NCBI GenBank assembly: GCA_963814315.1
Contig: CAWFCG010000003.1
Coordinates: 682,001-746,000, forward strand
Length of the DNA: 64,000 nt
Direction of reading: 5' to 3'
Origin: JAFMJV01 sp963814315
Lineage (GTDB): Bacteria > Chloroflexota > Limnocylindria > Limnocylindrales > CSP1-4
Below the pieces are notes generated by a model. The model did no database searches. It worked only from the letters and a program-made list of their open reading frames with translations, and was not told the DNA's origin. Made by a program: the position numbers and the translations under genes. Shown one piece after another: positions 25,573 through 34,323 of this stretch (the stretch's first letter is position 1; every line of letters starts with the position of its first letter).

Positions 25573-26535
25573 CTACGCGGTGTCGTCCTCCCCGGAGGGA
25601 GCGACCTGCGGAGCGGGAGTGACCTGCGGAGCAGCCACGCTGCTATAGCGCTGGGCCATCCCGGTCTCCATACCGCTGTCAAGGAAGTTGCCCACGCGCC
25701 GCGCGAGATCGGTCAACTCCAAGGGGATGATGTACTTGGTGGCATCGGTCTGACCCAGCTGCTTCAACGCATCGAGGTACTGCAACGTCATGGTGCGGTC
25801 GTCGATCTTGCTGGCGGCCTCGAAGATGCGCGTGAGCGCCTGGCCGAAACCTTCCGCTTCGAGGATGGACGACTGGCGCACGCCCTCGGCACGCAAGATG
25901 GCCGACTGCTTCTCACCCTCGGCGACGTTGATCTTGGACTGGCGCTCACCTTCCGATTCGGTGATGACGGCGCGCCGCGTTCGCTCGGCGGTAAGCATCC
26001 GGTTCATGGAGCTCTGCACGTCTGGCGGCGGGGTGATCTCACGGATCTCGACGGACATGACCTTGCCGCCCCAGCGTTCGGTCTGCTCGTCCATCTTGAT
26101 ACGCAAGACCTCGTTGATCTGGTCGCGCTTGGAGAGGACGTCGTCGAGCAGGATGTCACCGATGACCGCGCGCAGGGTGGTGGTGGCGATGCCTTGCAGG
26201 GCGCCACTGAAGTAGGCCACGTTGACCACGCTGCTCATGGCATTGACGATGCGGTAGTAGATCAGAAAGTCGATATCGATGGGGGCGTTGTCACGTGTGA
26301 TGTTCGTCTGGCTGGGCACTTCCACGAACTGCTCACGCATGTCGACCTTGATGGGTCGATCGACGAACGGGATGAGAAAGCGCAGGCCGGGCTCGCGCAC
26401 CATGTGTTCATCGGTCCGGCCCAGTCGGAACACGACCATGCGCTCGTACTGCTTCACCACCCGCACCGAGAGGTAGAGGATGACGATCACCACCACGACC
26501 ACGATGATGAGAGAGCCGAGGATTCCGGCTTCCAT
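25573..26535 (-). CDS. SPFH/stomatin-like membrane protein
   Basis: 320 residues. An N-terminal transmembrane anchor (SLIIVVVVVIVILYLSV) leads into the Band 7/SPFH domain (YERMVVFRLGRT, EPGLRFLIPFVDRPIKVDMREQ, PIDIDFLIYYRI). A long charged coiled-coil stretch (RTRRAVITESEGERQSKINVAEGEKQ) and a Pro/Ala tail follow. Such proteins form membrane microdomain scaffolds and often partner NfeD. The start is 1 bp after the stop of the NfeD gene, a translationally coupled pair. The HipA-like and DUF3037 genes follow closely. Confidence 0.92.
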   Translation of the reverse strand: MEAGILGSLIIVVVVVIVILYLSVRVVKQYERMVVFRLGRTDEHMVREPGLRFLIPFVDRPIKVDMREQFVEVPSQTNITRDNAPIDIDFLIYYRIVNAMSSVVNVAYFSGALQGIATTTLRAVIGDILLDDVLSKRDQINEVLRIKMDEQTERWGGKVMSVEIREITPPPDVQSSMNRMLTAERTRRAVITESEGERQSKINVAEGEKQSAILRAEGVRQSSILEAEGFGQALTRIFEAASKIDDRTMTLQYLDALKQLGQTDATKYIIPLELTDLARRVGNFLDSGMETGMAQRYSSVAAPQVTPAPQVAPSGEDDTA

Positions 26536-26536
26536 G

Positions 26537-27925
26537 TCAGGCCGTCCTTTCTGTCGTTGGTTGCTCCGATATTCCGACGATGGCGCGCTCGACGAGGAGT
26601 GTGAGCCCTTGCTGGCCCACGACCCGCGCGACCGTGCCGCGGTCAAGGATGCTGCCGTCGACGCTGCGGGCGGACCACTCCTCGCCCCTAGCGTAGATGG
26701 TTCCGTCCGGGTCGAGGGCGCGATGGACGGCGGCGTCCGTGCCGACCGGCACGAGCTGATCGATATGTGAGGCGCCAAGCGTCAGCTGCGGCGCCCGGCG
26801 CTGCTTCATCACGGCGTACAGGGCGCCCACCACGATCAGGCCGGTGATGGCAGTCATGATGATGATGACCTCAGGCGCCACGCTGACCTCCGGTGCGACC
26901 GGATCACCCGGCTGTGTGTAGAGCGCCGATGCGCCAAGTGCGAAGGCTACCAGCCCGCCCACGGTCAGGAGGCCGGCGCTGGTGACCGAGAATTCCAGGA
27001 CGAAGAGGATCACGGCCAGGGCGATCAGGAGCAGTCCCGCGATGTTGAGGGGCAGGCTGCCGAAACCGATGAAGGCCAGGATGAGCGCGAGAGCGCCCAG
27101 GATGCCGGTCACGTAGTTTGGGTTCTGCAACTCGAAGAATAGGCCGTAGAAGCCCAGGGTGAAGAGGATGAAGGCGATGTTGGGATCGCTGAGCAGGTGC
27201 AGGAAGCCCTGGAACGGGTTCATGCCCAGCTCCTCGATGGCAGCGCCCGCGGTATCGAGCACGACCGGCTCACCGGCCACGTTCACGTGCATGCCATCGG
27301 CCTGGGCCAGCAGATCCCGGATCGATGCCGCCTTGAAGTCGATGGCGCCCGCGGCCAGGGCTTCGTCGACGGTAAAGGAGGCCGCATCCACCACCGTGCT
27401 GACCGCCCAATCGACTGGTCGCTCGCGCTCCTCCGCGATCGAGGTGATGGTGGCGATGGTGTCGTTCAGCACCTTCTTGCCCAGGTCGTCGGGGATGTCC
27501 TGGCCGTCGCCCGAGATGGGCGTGGCGGCGCCGATGTTGGTGGCGGGTGCCATCGAAGCCACGTGTGCGGCCAGGGTCAGGAAGGTGCCGGCACTCGCGG
27601 CGCGCGCGCCCGACGGTCCCACCCAAACCATCACCGGCACCTCAGCGGCCAGCTCCGCCTTCACGATCTCACGTGTCGCATCCAGCGAGCCACCCGGCGT
27701 GTCGAGCTCGATGACGACCGCCGCGGCGCCGTCGGCGACACCGCGCGCGATGCCCTCGCGGAGGTAGTTGGACATGATCTGGTCGACGACGCCGCTGGTC
27801 GGGAGCAGATACACCAGGCGCTCGTCGTCCTGCGCCCGTACCGAGGCCGCAAGCAGGCTGAACACCGCAACCAACAGCAGGATCGCTCGGAGCATGACCA
27901 GCGATGTCGGACGACGATGTGCCAC
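26537..27925 (-). CDS. NfeD-family membrane-bound serine protease (ClpP-like plus NfeD domain)
   Basis: About 462 residues. The signal/anchor MLRAILLLVAVFSLLAASV is followed by a ClpP-fold protease domain (VIELDTPGGSLDATREIV; nucleophile Ser likely in PSGARAASAGTFL; catalytic Lys around DDLGKKVLNDTIA). Several transmembrane helices (about residues 230-360) and an OB-fold NfeD domain (GEEWSARSVDGSILDRGTVARVV) complete it. It cleaves the stomatin partner in archaeal homologues. I place the start at the GTG 27925, which has AAGGAG six bases upstream; a GATAAT box at 27945 makes the ATG at 27943 unlikely. It is coupled to the SPFH gene. Confidence 0.88.
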   Translation of the reverse strand: MAHRRPTSLVMLRAILLLVAVFSLLAASVRAQDDERLVYLLPTSGVVDQIMSNYLREGIARGVADGAAAVVIELDTPGGSLDATREIVKAELAAEVPVMVWVGPSGARAASAGTFLTLAAHVASMAPATNIGAATPISGDGQDIPDDLGKKVLNDTIATITSIAEERERPVDWAVSTVVDAASFTVDEALAAGAIDFKAASIRDLLAQADGMHVNVAGEPVVLDTAGAAIEELGMNPFQGFLHLLSDPNIAFILFTLGFYGLFFELQNPNYVTGILGALALILAFIGFGSLPLNIAGLLLIALAVILFVLEFSVTSAGLLTVGGLVAFALGASALYTQPGDPVAPEVSVAPEVIIIMTAITGLIVVGALYAVMKQRRAPQLTLGASHIDQLVPVGTDAAVHRALDPDGTIYARGEEWSARSVDGSILDRGTVARVVGQQGLTLLVERAIVGISEQPTTERTA

Positions 27926-27931
27926 GGGCTT

Positions 27932-27937
27932 CTCCTT
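27932..27937 (-). promoter_or_regulatory. Shine-Dalgarno AAGGAG that decides the nfeD start
   Basis: AAGGAG lies six bases before the GTG at 27925 and inside the codons that would follow the upstream ATG at 27943. This favours the GTG as the real start. Confidence 0.55.
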
Positions 27938-27944
27938 GATCATG

Positions 27945-27950
27945 ATTATC
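27945..27950 (-). promoter_or_regulatory. -10 box GATAAT of the nfeD-SPFH promoter
   Basis: GATAAT on the minus strand ends one base before the ATG at 27943, so transcription would begin inside that codon region. The message would then carry the Shine-Dalgarno at 27932-27937 and the GTG at 27925. Confidence 0.5.
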
Positions 27951-27967
27951 CCACCGGGAGGCCCGGT

Positions 27968-28576
27968 TCAGCCCGGTCCTTCGGCCCCATCAGCCGGCGC
28001 TGTCACATGATCGTAAAGAAGCTGGCTCCAGGTCTCGAGCTGTGCATAGACCGGCCGCACCGCAGCGGGCGCCACGAACCGGCCGACCAGCTTGTGGGTC
28101 TCCCGGACCGCTAGCGCGCGGCCGGCGGCGTCAGCCTCGAAGACCACACCCAGATGGACCTGCCCGACCAGCACGTCGTCGTCGTTGAGCAGGCCCAGCA
28201 AGCGTGGCTGGGGATCCCAGTCGGCCACCATCTCCTCGTGGAACTCTCGTCGAAGCCCGTCCATGACCCCGCCATCCTCGGGGTTGAGGTGCCCACCGAT
28301 GCCCAGCGAGTAGCGATCGTGGAGGCGTTCGTCAGCACCAGCTTTCGTGCGCTGCATCAGGAACAGCCGCTCGCGGTCGCGCATCAGCAGGTACGGGATG
28401 ATCTGCTTCCAGCTCGGATCTCGCTCGGCTTCGCCCCGGGGTCGGTACGTGCCTTCCGCCGCGATCAGCTCCAGGTAGCCCGCCACGCCTTCATCGCGGA
28501 TGCCCTTCCAGGGCCGATGGCCGATGATGCTAGCGCGGGGAAGGCCCAGCACCAGCTCACTGTCCTTGGGGTCCAT
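27968..28576 (-). CDS. NUDIX-fold hydrolase-like protein
   Basis: 202 residues. A NUDIX box reads GGHLNPEDGG followed by LRREFHEEMVAD, matching Gx5Ex7REUxEExGU with only small deviations. Flanking strands are YLLMRDRERLFLMQRTK and RLLGLLNDDDVLVGQVHLGVVFEA. NUDIX enzymes hydrolyse nucleoside diphosphates linked to another moiety; the substrate is unknown here. The ATG at 28576 has GGAAAG a few bases upstream. It is on the same strand as trpB2 upstream and nfeD downstream. Confidence 0.82.
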   Translation of the reverse strand: MDPKDSELVLGLPRASIIGHRPWKGIRDEGVAGYLELIAAEGTYRPRGEAERDPSWKQIIPYLLMRDRERLFLMQRTKAGADERLHDRYSLGIGGHLNPEDGGVMDGLRREFHEEMVADWDPQPRLLGLLNDDDVLVGQVHLGVVFEADAAGRALAVRETHKLVGRFVAPAAVRPVYAQLETWSQLLYDHVTAPADGAEGPG

Positions 28577-28635
28577 GTGTGCTTTCCGCCGGTCCGGCCC
28601 CGTCCTGGCACGCCCAGCCTGAGGACCACGACGCT

Positions 28636-29997
28636 CTAGACCTTGGGCAGGGCCTCAAGAGCGTGGTCGATGCGCTCCTGCGGCAGCTCATAGTCCTCCA
28701 GCTCACCATCGAGGTAGCGGTCGTATGAGGACAGGTCGAAGTGGCCGTGGCCGCTCATGTTGAAGAGGATCACCGGGCTGGTGCCTTCCTCCTTGGCCTT
28801 GCGCGCCTCGTCGATGACGACGCTGATGGCGTGCGTCGTCTCCGGTGCCGGCGGGATGCCTTCGGTGCGGGCGAAGAGGATGCCTGCCTCGAACGTCTTG
28901 CGCTGTGGGACCGCTCGCGCCTCGACGAGGCCCTGATCCACCAGCAGGCTGACCTGTGGTGCCATGCCGTGATAGCGAAGGCCGCCGGCATGGATGGGGT
29001 CTGGCACGAAGTCGTGACCCAACGTATGCATCTTGACGATCGGCGCGACCTTGCCGGTGTCGCCATAGTCGTAGGCGTAGATGCCGCGGGTCATGCTCGG
29101 GGCGGCCTCCGGCTCAGCGGCGATGACCTTGTATCGGGCTTCGCCACGCAGCTGCTGGCCGATGAAGGGGAAGGTCAGGCCGGCGAAGTTCGAGCCGCCG
29201 CCGGTACAGGCGACGAGGATGTCCGGCTTCTCACCGGCCATCGCCATCTGCTCCATGGCTTCCTGGCCGATGACGGTCTGGTGCAGGAGCACGTGGTTAA
29301 GGACCGAGCCCAGGGAGTAGTTGGAGTCATCATGCGTAGCGGCGTCCTCCACGCCCTCGCTGATGGCGATGCCCAGCGAGCCGGGGGTGTCTGGGGTCGC
29401 GTTCAGCACGGCCCGGCCGTAGTTGGTCAGGTTGCTGGGGCTCGCCACCACCTCGGCGCCATACAGGTGCATGACGGTTCGGCGTCCGGGCTTGGCGTCA
29501 TAGGAGGCCCGCACCATGTAGACCATGACCTCCAGGCCGAAGAGCGCGCCCGCCAGCGAGAGTGCCGTTCCCCACTGCCCGGCGCCGGTCTCCGTGGTGA
29601 GGCGCTTGATGCCGGCCTCCTTGTTGTAGAAGGCCTGCGCGACGGCGGTGTTGGGCTTGTGGCTGCCGGCTGGGCTGGCACCCTCATACTTGTAGTAGAT
29701 GTGGGCAGGGGTGTCGAGCGCATCTTCAAGGCGATGGGCCCGATGCAGGGGCGACGGACGCCACAGCGCCAGCGCCTCGCGGACGGGACCAGGGATCTCG
29801 ATGTAGCGCTCGGTGCTCATCTCCTGGGCGATGAGCGCCATGGGGAAGATGGGTGCCAGGTCGTCCGGACCCACCGGCTGCATCGTGGCCGGGTGGAGCG
29901 GCGGCGCCAGCGGCACCGGCAGGTCGGCGTTGATGTTGTACCAGTCGCGAGGGATACGATCCTCAGACAGGCTGAATGTCGTCGTTCGTGGCGCCAT
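28636..29997 (-). CDS. trpB2: Tryptophan synthase beta chain-like protein, TrpB2 type
   Basis: A PLP enzyme of 453 residues, longer than TrpB1 (about 400) and typical of TrpB2. Landmarks are RPSPLHRAHRLEDAL, the PLP Lys in YKYEGASPAGSHKPNTA, TTETGAGQWGTAL and the phosphate loop ACTGGGSNFAG. No trpA lies nearby. TrpB2 enzymes can make tryptophan from indole and serine and often act without TrpA; a salvage role is plausible. The ATG at 29997 has a strong Shine-Dalgarno (GAGGAGAAG), unlike the leaderless genes around it. Confidence 0.93.
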   Translation of the reverse strand: MAPRTTTFSLSEDRIPRDWYNINADLPVPLAPPLHPATMQPVGPDDLAPIFPMALIAQEMSTERYIEIPGPVREALALWRPSPLHRAHRLEDALDTPAHIYYKYEGASPAGSHKPNTAVAQAFYNKEAGIKRLTTETGAGQWGTALSLAGALFGLEVMVYMVRASYDAKPGRRTVMHLYGAEVVASPSNLTNYGRAVLNATPDTPGSLGIAISEGVEDAATHDDSNYSLGSVLNHVLLHQTVIGQEAMEQMAMAGEKPDILVACTGGGSNFAGLTFPFIGQQLRGEARYKVIAAEPEAAPSMTRGIYAYDYGDTGKVAPIVKMHTLGHDFVPDPIHAGGLRYHGMAPQVSLLVDQGLVEARAVPQRKTFEAGILFARTEGIPPAPETTHAISVVIDEARKAKEEGTSPVILFNMSGHGHFDLSSYDRYLDGELEDYELPQERIDHALEALPKV

Positions 29998-30065
29998 GGA
30001 TCTTCTCCTCGTGCCGGTCGTATACGTCGCGAACCAGTGCGGTATCGGTGCTGACAGAGTGGAGC

Positions 30066-30641
30066 CTACAACGCCGCCTCATGCAGCGTCTGGTAGCGCG
30101 CGCCACTCGCTTCAAGATGGCTGCGAACCAAGTCGATGTGATCCACGGTCCAGGCCACGCCGAGCGGCCCCGGAGCCTGCGTACGCAGGGCCGCGATGGC
30201 CACCATGGTCGCACCGCGAGCGACGGTGAGGTGGGCTGAGGGTGTGCGGCGAACCGGTACGCCGACCGTGAGATCGGCTGGGCAACCGCGGGCGATGGCG
30301 TCTGCCAGCGCGACAAGCTCCCCGCGACCCTCACTCGCCCTCAGCCAGCCGACACCTTCACGGTGCCCCATGCGCCCATCACCGGCATCGAGGCGGATCC
30401 GATACGGGGTCCCTCCCGCGGCCACCGCGTCGATGATGCTCGCCAGCTCGGTGAGGCGGCCGGGCTCGACCGAGCCGAGGAAGACCAACGTCAGATGCCA
30501 CGTCTCGGGACGGGTCCAACGTACGTCAGGCAGGGCGGTGCGATAGGGCGCCAGTTGCCGGTCCAATGTCTCACATGTCGCCACGGGCACCGGGTGCGCG
30601 ATGAACAGGCGCCAGCGCCCCTCAGCTTGTGGTCGCGTCAG
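30066..30641 (-). CDS. thpR: 2'-5' RNA ligase/phosphodiesterase-like protein, apparent CTG start
   Basis: The LigT-like 2H fold is defined by two HxTx motifs, HLTLVFLG and HLTVARG, both present. The usual first beta strand (RLFIAHPVPV) lies upstream of the first normal start (GTG 30590). Reading back in frame gives LTRPQAEGRWRLFIAHP from a CTG at 30641 with no ATG, GTG or TTG in between. That CTG overlaps the TGA of the upstream HAD gene just as an ATGA coupling site would. I infer that an ATG changed to CTG or that CTG is used directly. If CTG is not used, the product lacks its first strand. Family members act on RNA ends or cyclic phosphates; the true substrate is unknown. Confidence 0.72.
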   Translation of the reverse strand: MTRPQAEGRWRLFIAHPVPVATCETLDRQLAPYRTALPDVRWTRPETWHLTLVFLGSVEPGRLTELASIIDAVAAGGTPYRIRLDAGDGRMGHREGVGWLRASEGRGELVALADAIARGCPADLTVGVPVRRTPSAHLTVARGATMVAIAALRTQAPGPLGVAWTVDHIDLVRSHLEASGARYQTLHEAAL

Positions 30642-31396
30642 GCGGGGGCCTCCGCCAGCTCCACCGGCCGCTCGATGCGAAGCAGGTCCAGCAGCTCACC
30701 GAAGTCGGTGATGACGGCGACCTCGCCCGGTTCGGTGCCAGCTCCGATGGGCGAGTCGATGCGTCCGCGACGGTCGATCAGCACCGGCTCGATGCCCACC
30801 CCTCGAGCGCCCACGACGTCGGCTTCGGGGTCGTCGCCCACGTGGATGACCTGGTCCGCCGGTAGCTCCAGCAACTGGAGCGCGTGCTCGAAGATGGCCC
30901 GGTGGGGCTTCTGGTAGCCCACGCGGGCGCTGATGCTCAGCACCTCGAAGTGGCGCGCCAGCTCCAGCGTCTGCAGCAGCTCAGGCGCATACCAGCCCCA
31001 GTTGCTGACCACCGCCAGCCGCAGGCCGGCTGCCTGCATGGCGTCGAGCGCGGGGATGACATCGGGAAAGACGTGGAAGGCGGAGCGCTGTCGAAACGCA
31101 CGATCGACATCCCGGAAGAAGGACTCCGGCAGGTTGCCGTAGCCAAGGCGGTCGAAGACGAGTTGGTCCAACTCCATCAGGCGGCTGAACGAAGCTTCCT
31201 CGCTCGCCTCGAAGGGGCCCTCGTGCGACCACGCGCCCCAGGCGTCGCGGAAGGCCGCCTCGAACTCGTCGGCTGTCGCCTCGATGCCATGATCGGAGAA
31301 GACGGTGGCGTAGACGTCGCGCCAGGATGGGTCAGCCTTGGCCATGGTGTCGCCGACGTCGAGCAACACTGCCGTAGGGGCCGTTCGGAGGTTCAC
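30638..31396 (-). CDS. HAD-superfamily hydrolase, HAD-IA type
   Basis: 252 residues. Motif I is VLLDVGDTMA (DxxxT), motif II VSNWG, motif III the Lys in RVGYQKPHRAIFEHAL and motif IV HVGDDPEADVVGA. A helical cap (residues about 20-95) sits between motifs I and II. Such enzymes dephosphorylate small metabolites; no substrate can be named. The start is the GTG at 31396, with TAGACT exactly six bases upstream, so the message is leaderless. Its stop overlaps the likely start of the downstream RNA ligase-like gene. Confidence 0.88.
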   Translation of the reverse strand: MNLRTAPTAVLLDVGDTMAKADPSWRDVYATVFSDHGIEATADEFEAAFRDAWGAWSHEGPFEASEEASFSRLMELDQLVFDRLGYGNLPESFFRDVDRAFRQRSAFHVFPDVIPALDAMQAAGLRLAVVSNWGWYAPELLQTLELARHFEVLSISARVGYQKPHRAIFEHALQLLELPADQVIHVGDDPEADVVGARGVGIEPVLIDRRGRIDSPIGAGTEPGEVAVITDFGELLDLLRIERPVELAEAPA

Positions 31397-31402
31397 CTGA
31401 CC

Positions 31403-31408
31403 AGTCTA
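31403..31408 (-). promoter_or_regulatory. -10 box TAGACT of a leaderless transcript
   Basis: TAGACT on the minus strand ends six bases before the GTG at 31396. It drives the HAD hydrolase and the coupled RNA ligase-like gene. Confidence 0.5.
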
Positions 31409-31466
31409 GTCAGACAAGGACGGCGTGGTGCGGGGCGAACCGGGCCGACGCCGACACGCGTGCGTC

Positions 31467-32786
31467 CTAGTCGTTGTACAGCCGCTCCTCGATGAGCTTC
31501 TCCATGACCGTGCGCCCGTTGGGGTCGAAGCATGAATACTCGAAGTACTTCTGGTATTCGAGGTCGATGGCATTGGTGCCACCGCGGTTCTTCTCCACGG
31601 TCAGAACCACCCAGTCGCGGAACCGCTGCGCCTGGTACGGGTTGAACTCGATGTTCACCTTGGCCACGATCTGGTACTTCTCGTTGAGGATGACGATGAT
31701 GTCCGCTTCGTAGTTGATGGCCGAGGAGCCACGCAAGTGGTGGTTGCGTAAACGAGAGGCCTTCAGGCCCTCCTTGTCAGCGGCCACGATGGAGATCAGC
31801 GGAACCTCGTAGTTGAGCGCCAGGTCCTTGAGGCCCTGGACCACCGTGGTGATCTTCTCCACCTCGTTGGCCGGCTCCGGATGCACTGGCACCTTCTGCA
31901 TGTAGTCGATGAAGACGATCAGGCGCTGATCGCCCGCCAACTCCTTGTACTTCTCCACCAGCGCGGCCATGTTCTCCACGGTGCTGGTGGCCTGCGAGCC
32001 ACGCAGCAGGTACAGGTTGGGGCCGTAGCGGTTGATGCGCTCCAGCGCCGGGCGCAGTCGGGGGTTGGAGCCGAGGTCGGCGTTCTGGCCACCAGTCGCC
32101 ATCCACGTACCCAGGATCTCCTGGCGCACGTCGACGAGTTTGACGCCGCCGCTGCGGCTGGGCATGCTGGGGAGCACCGACTCCTGGGCGATGAGGCGGT
32201 TGAGGAGGTACTCCTCATCGTGCTCGAAGCAGATGTAGAGCACGCTGGCGAGACCGCTCATCACGATGTTGCGCGCCATCTGCAGCGCCATCGTCGTCTT
32301 GCCGGTGCCCTGTGCGCCGCCGATGAGCAGCATCTCACCGGCCCGGATGCCGCCGCCGATGGACTTGTCGAGGGGCGTGAAGCCAAGCGGCACAGGCTGG
32401 TACTGGGTGACGTCGCCCTGCGCGACCTTGCCGGCCAGCGTGCTCAGGACGTGGGTGGCGCTGCGGGGCTCGATGTTGCCGACGCCCGCGTCGTACTTCC
32501 AGGCCTTGCCGCCGATGGTCTCATCGGTGTGCGTGATGGCGCTGGGTTGCTGCGGCGCCAGCCTGGGCTGCGCCAATCGCGGGTCCAGGCCGATCTGCTG
32601 CGATGTCGGGACCGGCGCCAGCGGTAGCGGTGGTGGCGGTGGTGGCGGGGCGGGACGCGGGCCCAGGTTGGGAGGCGGACCCGCAAGCCGGGGAGGCACT
32701 ACGGGCGTTGACGGCGCGTCAGGGCCAGTTCGGCCAACTTCGGCCGGGCTGCTGAGAAGAGGATCAGGGGCGTCAGGGGGTGTCAT
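31467..32786 (-). CDS. DnaB-like (RecA-fold) ATPase without the DnaB N-terminal domain
   Basis: 439 residues. The first ~75 are a Pro-rich linker with a PPPPPPPLPLAP run. A C-terminal replicative-helicase-type core follows, with Walker A GGAQGTGKTTMALQMA, ICFEHDEEYLLNRLIAQES, Walker B LIVFIDYMQKVP and LRGSSAINYEADIIVIL. The end GRTVMEKLIEERLYND is unusual for DnaB. The all-helical N-terminal collar of DnaB is absent, so it is not a normal replicative helicase, and it may serve replication, repair or competence. It starts at ATG 32786; an extended -10 (TGCTAGCAT) may lie about 60 bp upstream. Confidence 0.82.
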   Translation of the reverse strand: MTPPDAPDPLLSSPAEVGRTGPDAPSTPVVPPRLAGPPPNLGPRPAPPPPPPPLPLAPVPTSQQIGLDPRLAQPRLAPQQPSAITHTDETIGGKAWKYDAGVGNIEPRSATHVLSTLAGKVAQGDVTQYQPVPLGFTPLDKSIGGGIRAGEMLLIGGAQGTGKTTMALQMARNIVMSGLASVLYICFEHDEEYLLNRLIAQESVLPSMPSRSGGVKLVDVRQEILGTWMATGGQNADLGSNPRLRPALERINRYGPNLYLLRGSQATSTVENMAALVEKYKELAGDQRLIVFIDYMQKVPVHPEPANEVEKITTVVQGLKDLALNYEVPLISIVAADKEGLKASRLRNHHLRGSSAINYEADIIVILNEKYQIVAKVNIEFNPYQAQRFRDWVVLTVEKNRGGTNAIDLEYQKYFEYSCFDPNGRTVMEKLIEERLYND

Positions 32787-32935
32787 AGCGGCAGACGAGG
32801 CCGAGGCCTCTTTGACTCCATGCGACAGGCTTCCACGACTTGGATGCTAGCAACCTCGCGCCCCCGTCAAGGGCGGCCCATCCTTCCTAGGCCCCCCTCG
32901 CCACGAGTACTATGCCGCGCTCAAGGACACGCCAG

Positions 32936-34315
32936 CTACGACCGTGCCAGCGCCTCCCAGTAGCGCACCAGCGTGCGTGTGCCGCCTTCATAGTTCGCCA
33001 GCACCAGCAATTCATTGGGTGAATGGGCCTGATCGTCAGGATTGGTGAAGCCGAGCAGCACGACGGGGAGGCCCAGGACGCGGTCGAAACTGGCAACGGC
33101 ACCGATGGAGCCGCCTTCGTGGATGAAGAAGGGTTCCTCACCGAAGACCTCGCGCAGGCAGGCCGCAGCCGTCGCCGCTGCGGGATGCTCCGGACTGACC
33201 ACGAACGGCCACATCTCGTCGAGCCTGGTGACATCCACGCGCACGCCGGGCACGTCGACGGCCATGATGGCGTCGTGAACGCGCCGGAAGGTCGTGTTGG
33301 GGTCCATGCCCGGCGCCAGTCGACAGGACACCTTGGCATGGGCGTGGGCAGGGATGATGGTCTTGCTCCCCTCCCCGATGAATCCGGCCCACATACCGCA
33401 GATATCCAGCGTCGGTCGCATACCCTTGCGCTCGAGCGGGCTGTAGCCGGTCTCACCGAAGAGCTCGGGCACTCCGATACCCTCCGCAAAGACCGACTCG
33501 TCGAAGGGCAGTCGGGCGAACTCATCTCGCTCGGCATCGGACAGCAGCGGCGCTTCGTCGTAGAAGCCGGGCACGGTGATGTGGCCCCGGCCGTCACGCA
33601 GGCTGGCCAGGATGCGAGCCAGGGCATTGGCGGGGTTCTGCACCATGCCGCCGAAGGCGCCCGAGTGGAGGTCCTGTCGAGGACCCTCCACGTCGACCTG
33701 GAGATACATGTTGCCGCGCAGTGACACCGTCAGCGCCGGGTGGTTGCCCTCGTAGAAGCCGGTGTCGGTGACGACCACGATGTCAGCCGCGAGTCGCTCA
33801 CGGTTGACCTGAAGCCAGGTTTCGAAGTTGGGCGAGCCAACCTCCTCCTCGCCTTCGATGACGTAGCGCAGGTTGATGGGGAGACGACCGTGGGTCTCCA
33901 GCCAGGCCTTGGCGGCCCACAGGTGCAGGTGGACCTGGCCCTTGTCGTCGGCGGCGCCGCGAGCGTAGATACGACCATCCTCCACGCGTGGCTCGAACGG
34001 TGGCCGCAACCACAGGTCGAGTGGATCGACCGGCTGCACGTCGTAGTGCGCATACACCACGACGGTCGGCGCTCCTTCGGCGTGGAGCCAGTCGGCGTAG
34101 ACCACGGGTTGGCCATCGGTCTCCGAGACGTCGACATGCTCCAGGCCTATCTCGCGCATCCGCGCAGCGATCCACTCAGCGCCGTCACGAACGTCGGGCG
34201 CGTGTTCCGACAGGCCTGCGATGCTGGGAATGCGCAAGAACTCCTGGAACTCTGCCAGCCGCTCCCCGGCAGTACGTCGAAGGAAGTCATCGACGGCTTC
34301 GATAGACGCGCTCAC
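32936..34315 (-). CDS. M20-family metallopeptidase (dipeptidase)
   Basis: 459 residues. The metal-site motifs of M20 dipeptidases are in order: VVVYAHYDVQPVDP (first His, Asp), RGAADDKGQVHLHLWAAKAW, EGEEEVGSPN (Glu base and ligand) and VVVTDTGF. The dimerisation lid (VDVEGPRQDLHSGAFGG) and GGSIGAVASFDRVL are also present. It likely hydrolyses short peptides in the cytoplasm. ATG 34315 follows ftsH by 9 bp on the same strand, so it may share that promoter. No signal peptide. Confidence 0.93.
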   Translation of the reverse strand: MSASIEAVDDFLRRTAGERLAEFQEFLRIPSIAGLSEHAPDVRDGAEWIAARMREIGLEHVDVSETDGQPVVYADWLHAEGAPTVVVYAHYDVQPVDPLDLWLRPPFEPRVEDGRIYARGAADDKGQVHLHLWAAKAWLETHGRLPINLRYVIEGEEEVGSPNFETWLQVNRERLAADIVVVTDTGFYEGNHPALTVSLRGNMYLQVDVEGPRQDLHSGAFGGMVQNPANALARILASLRDGRGHITVPGFYDEAPLLSDAERDEFARLPFDESVFAEGIGVPELFGETGYSPLERKGMRPTLDICGMWAGFIGEGSKTIIPAHAHAKVSCRLAPGMDPNTTFRRVHDAIMAVDVPGVRVDVTRLDEMWPFVVSPEHPAAATAAACLREVFGEEPFFIHEGGSIGAVASFDRVLGLPVVLLGFTNPDDQAHSPNELLVLANYEGGTRTLVRYWEALARS

Positions 34316-34323
34316 TGACGTGC

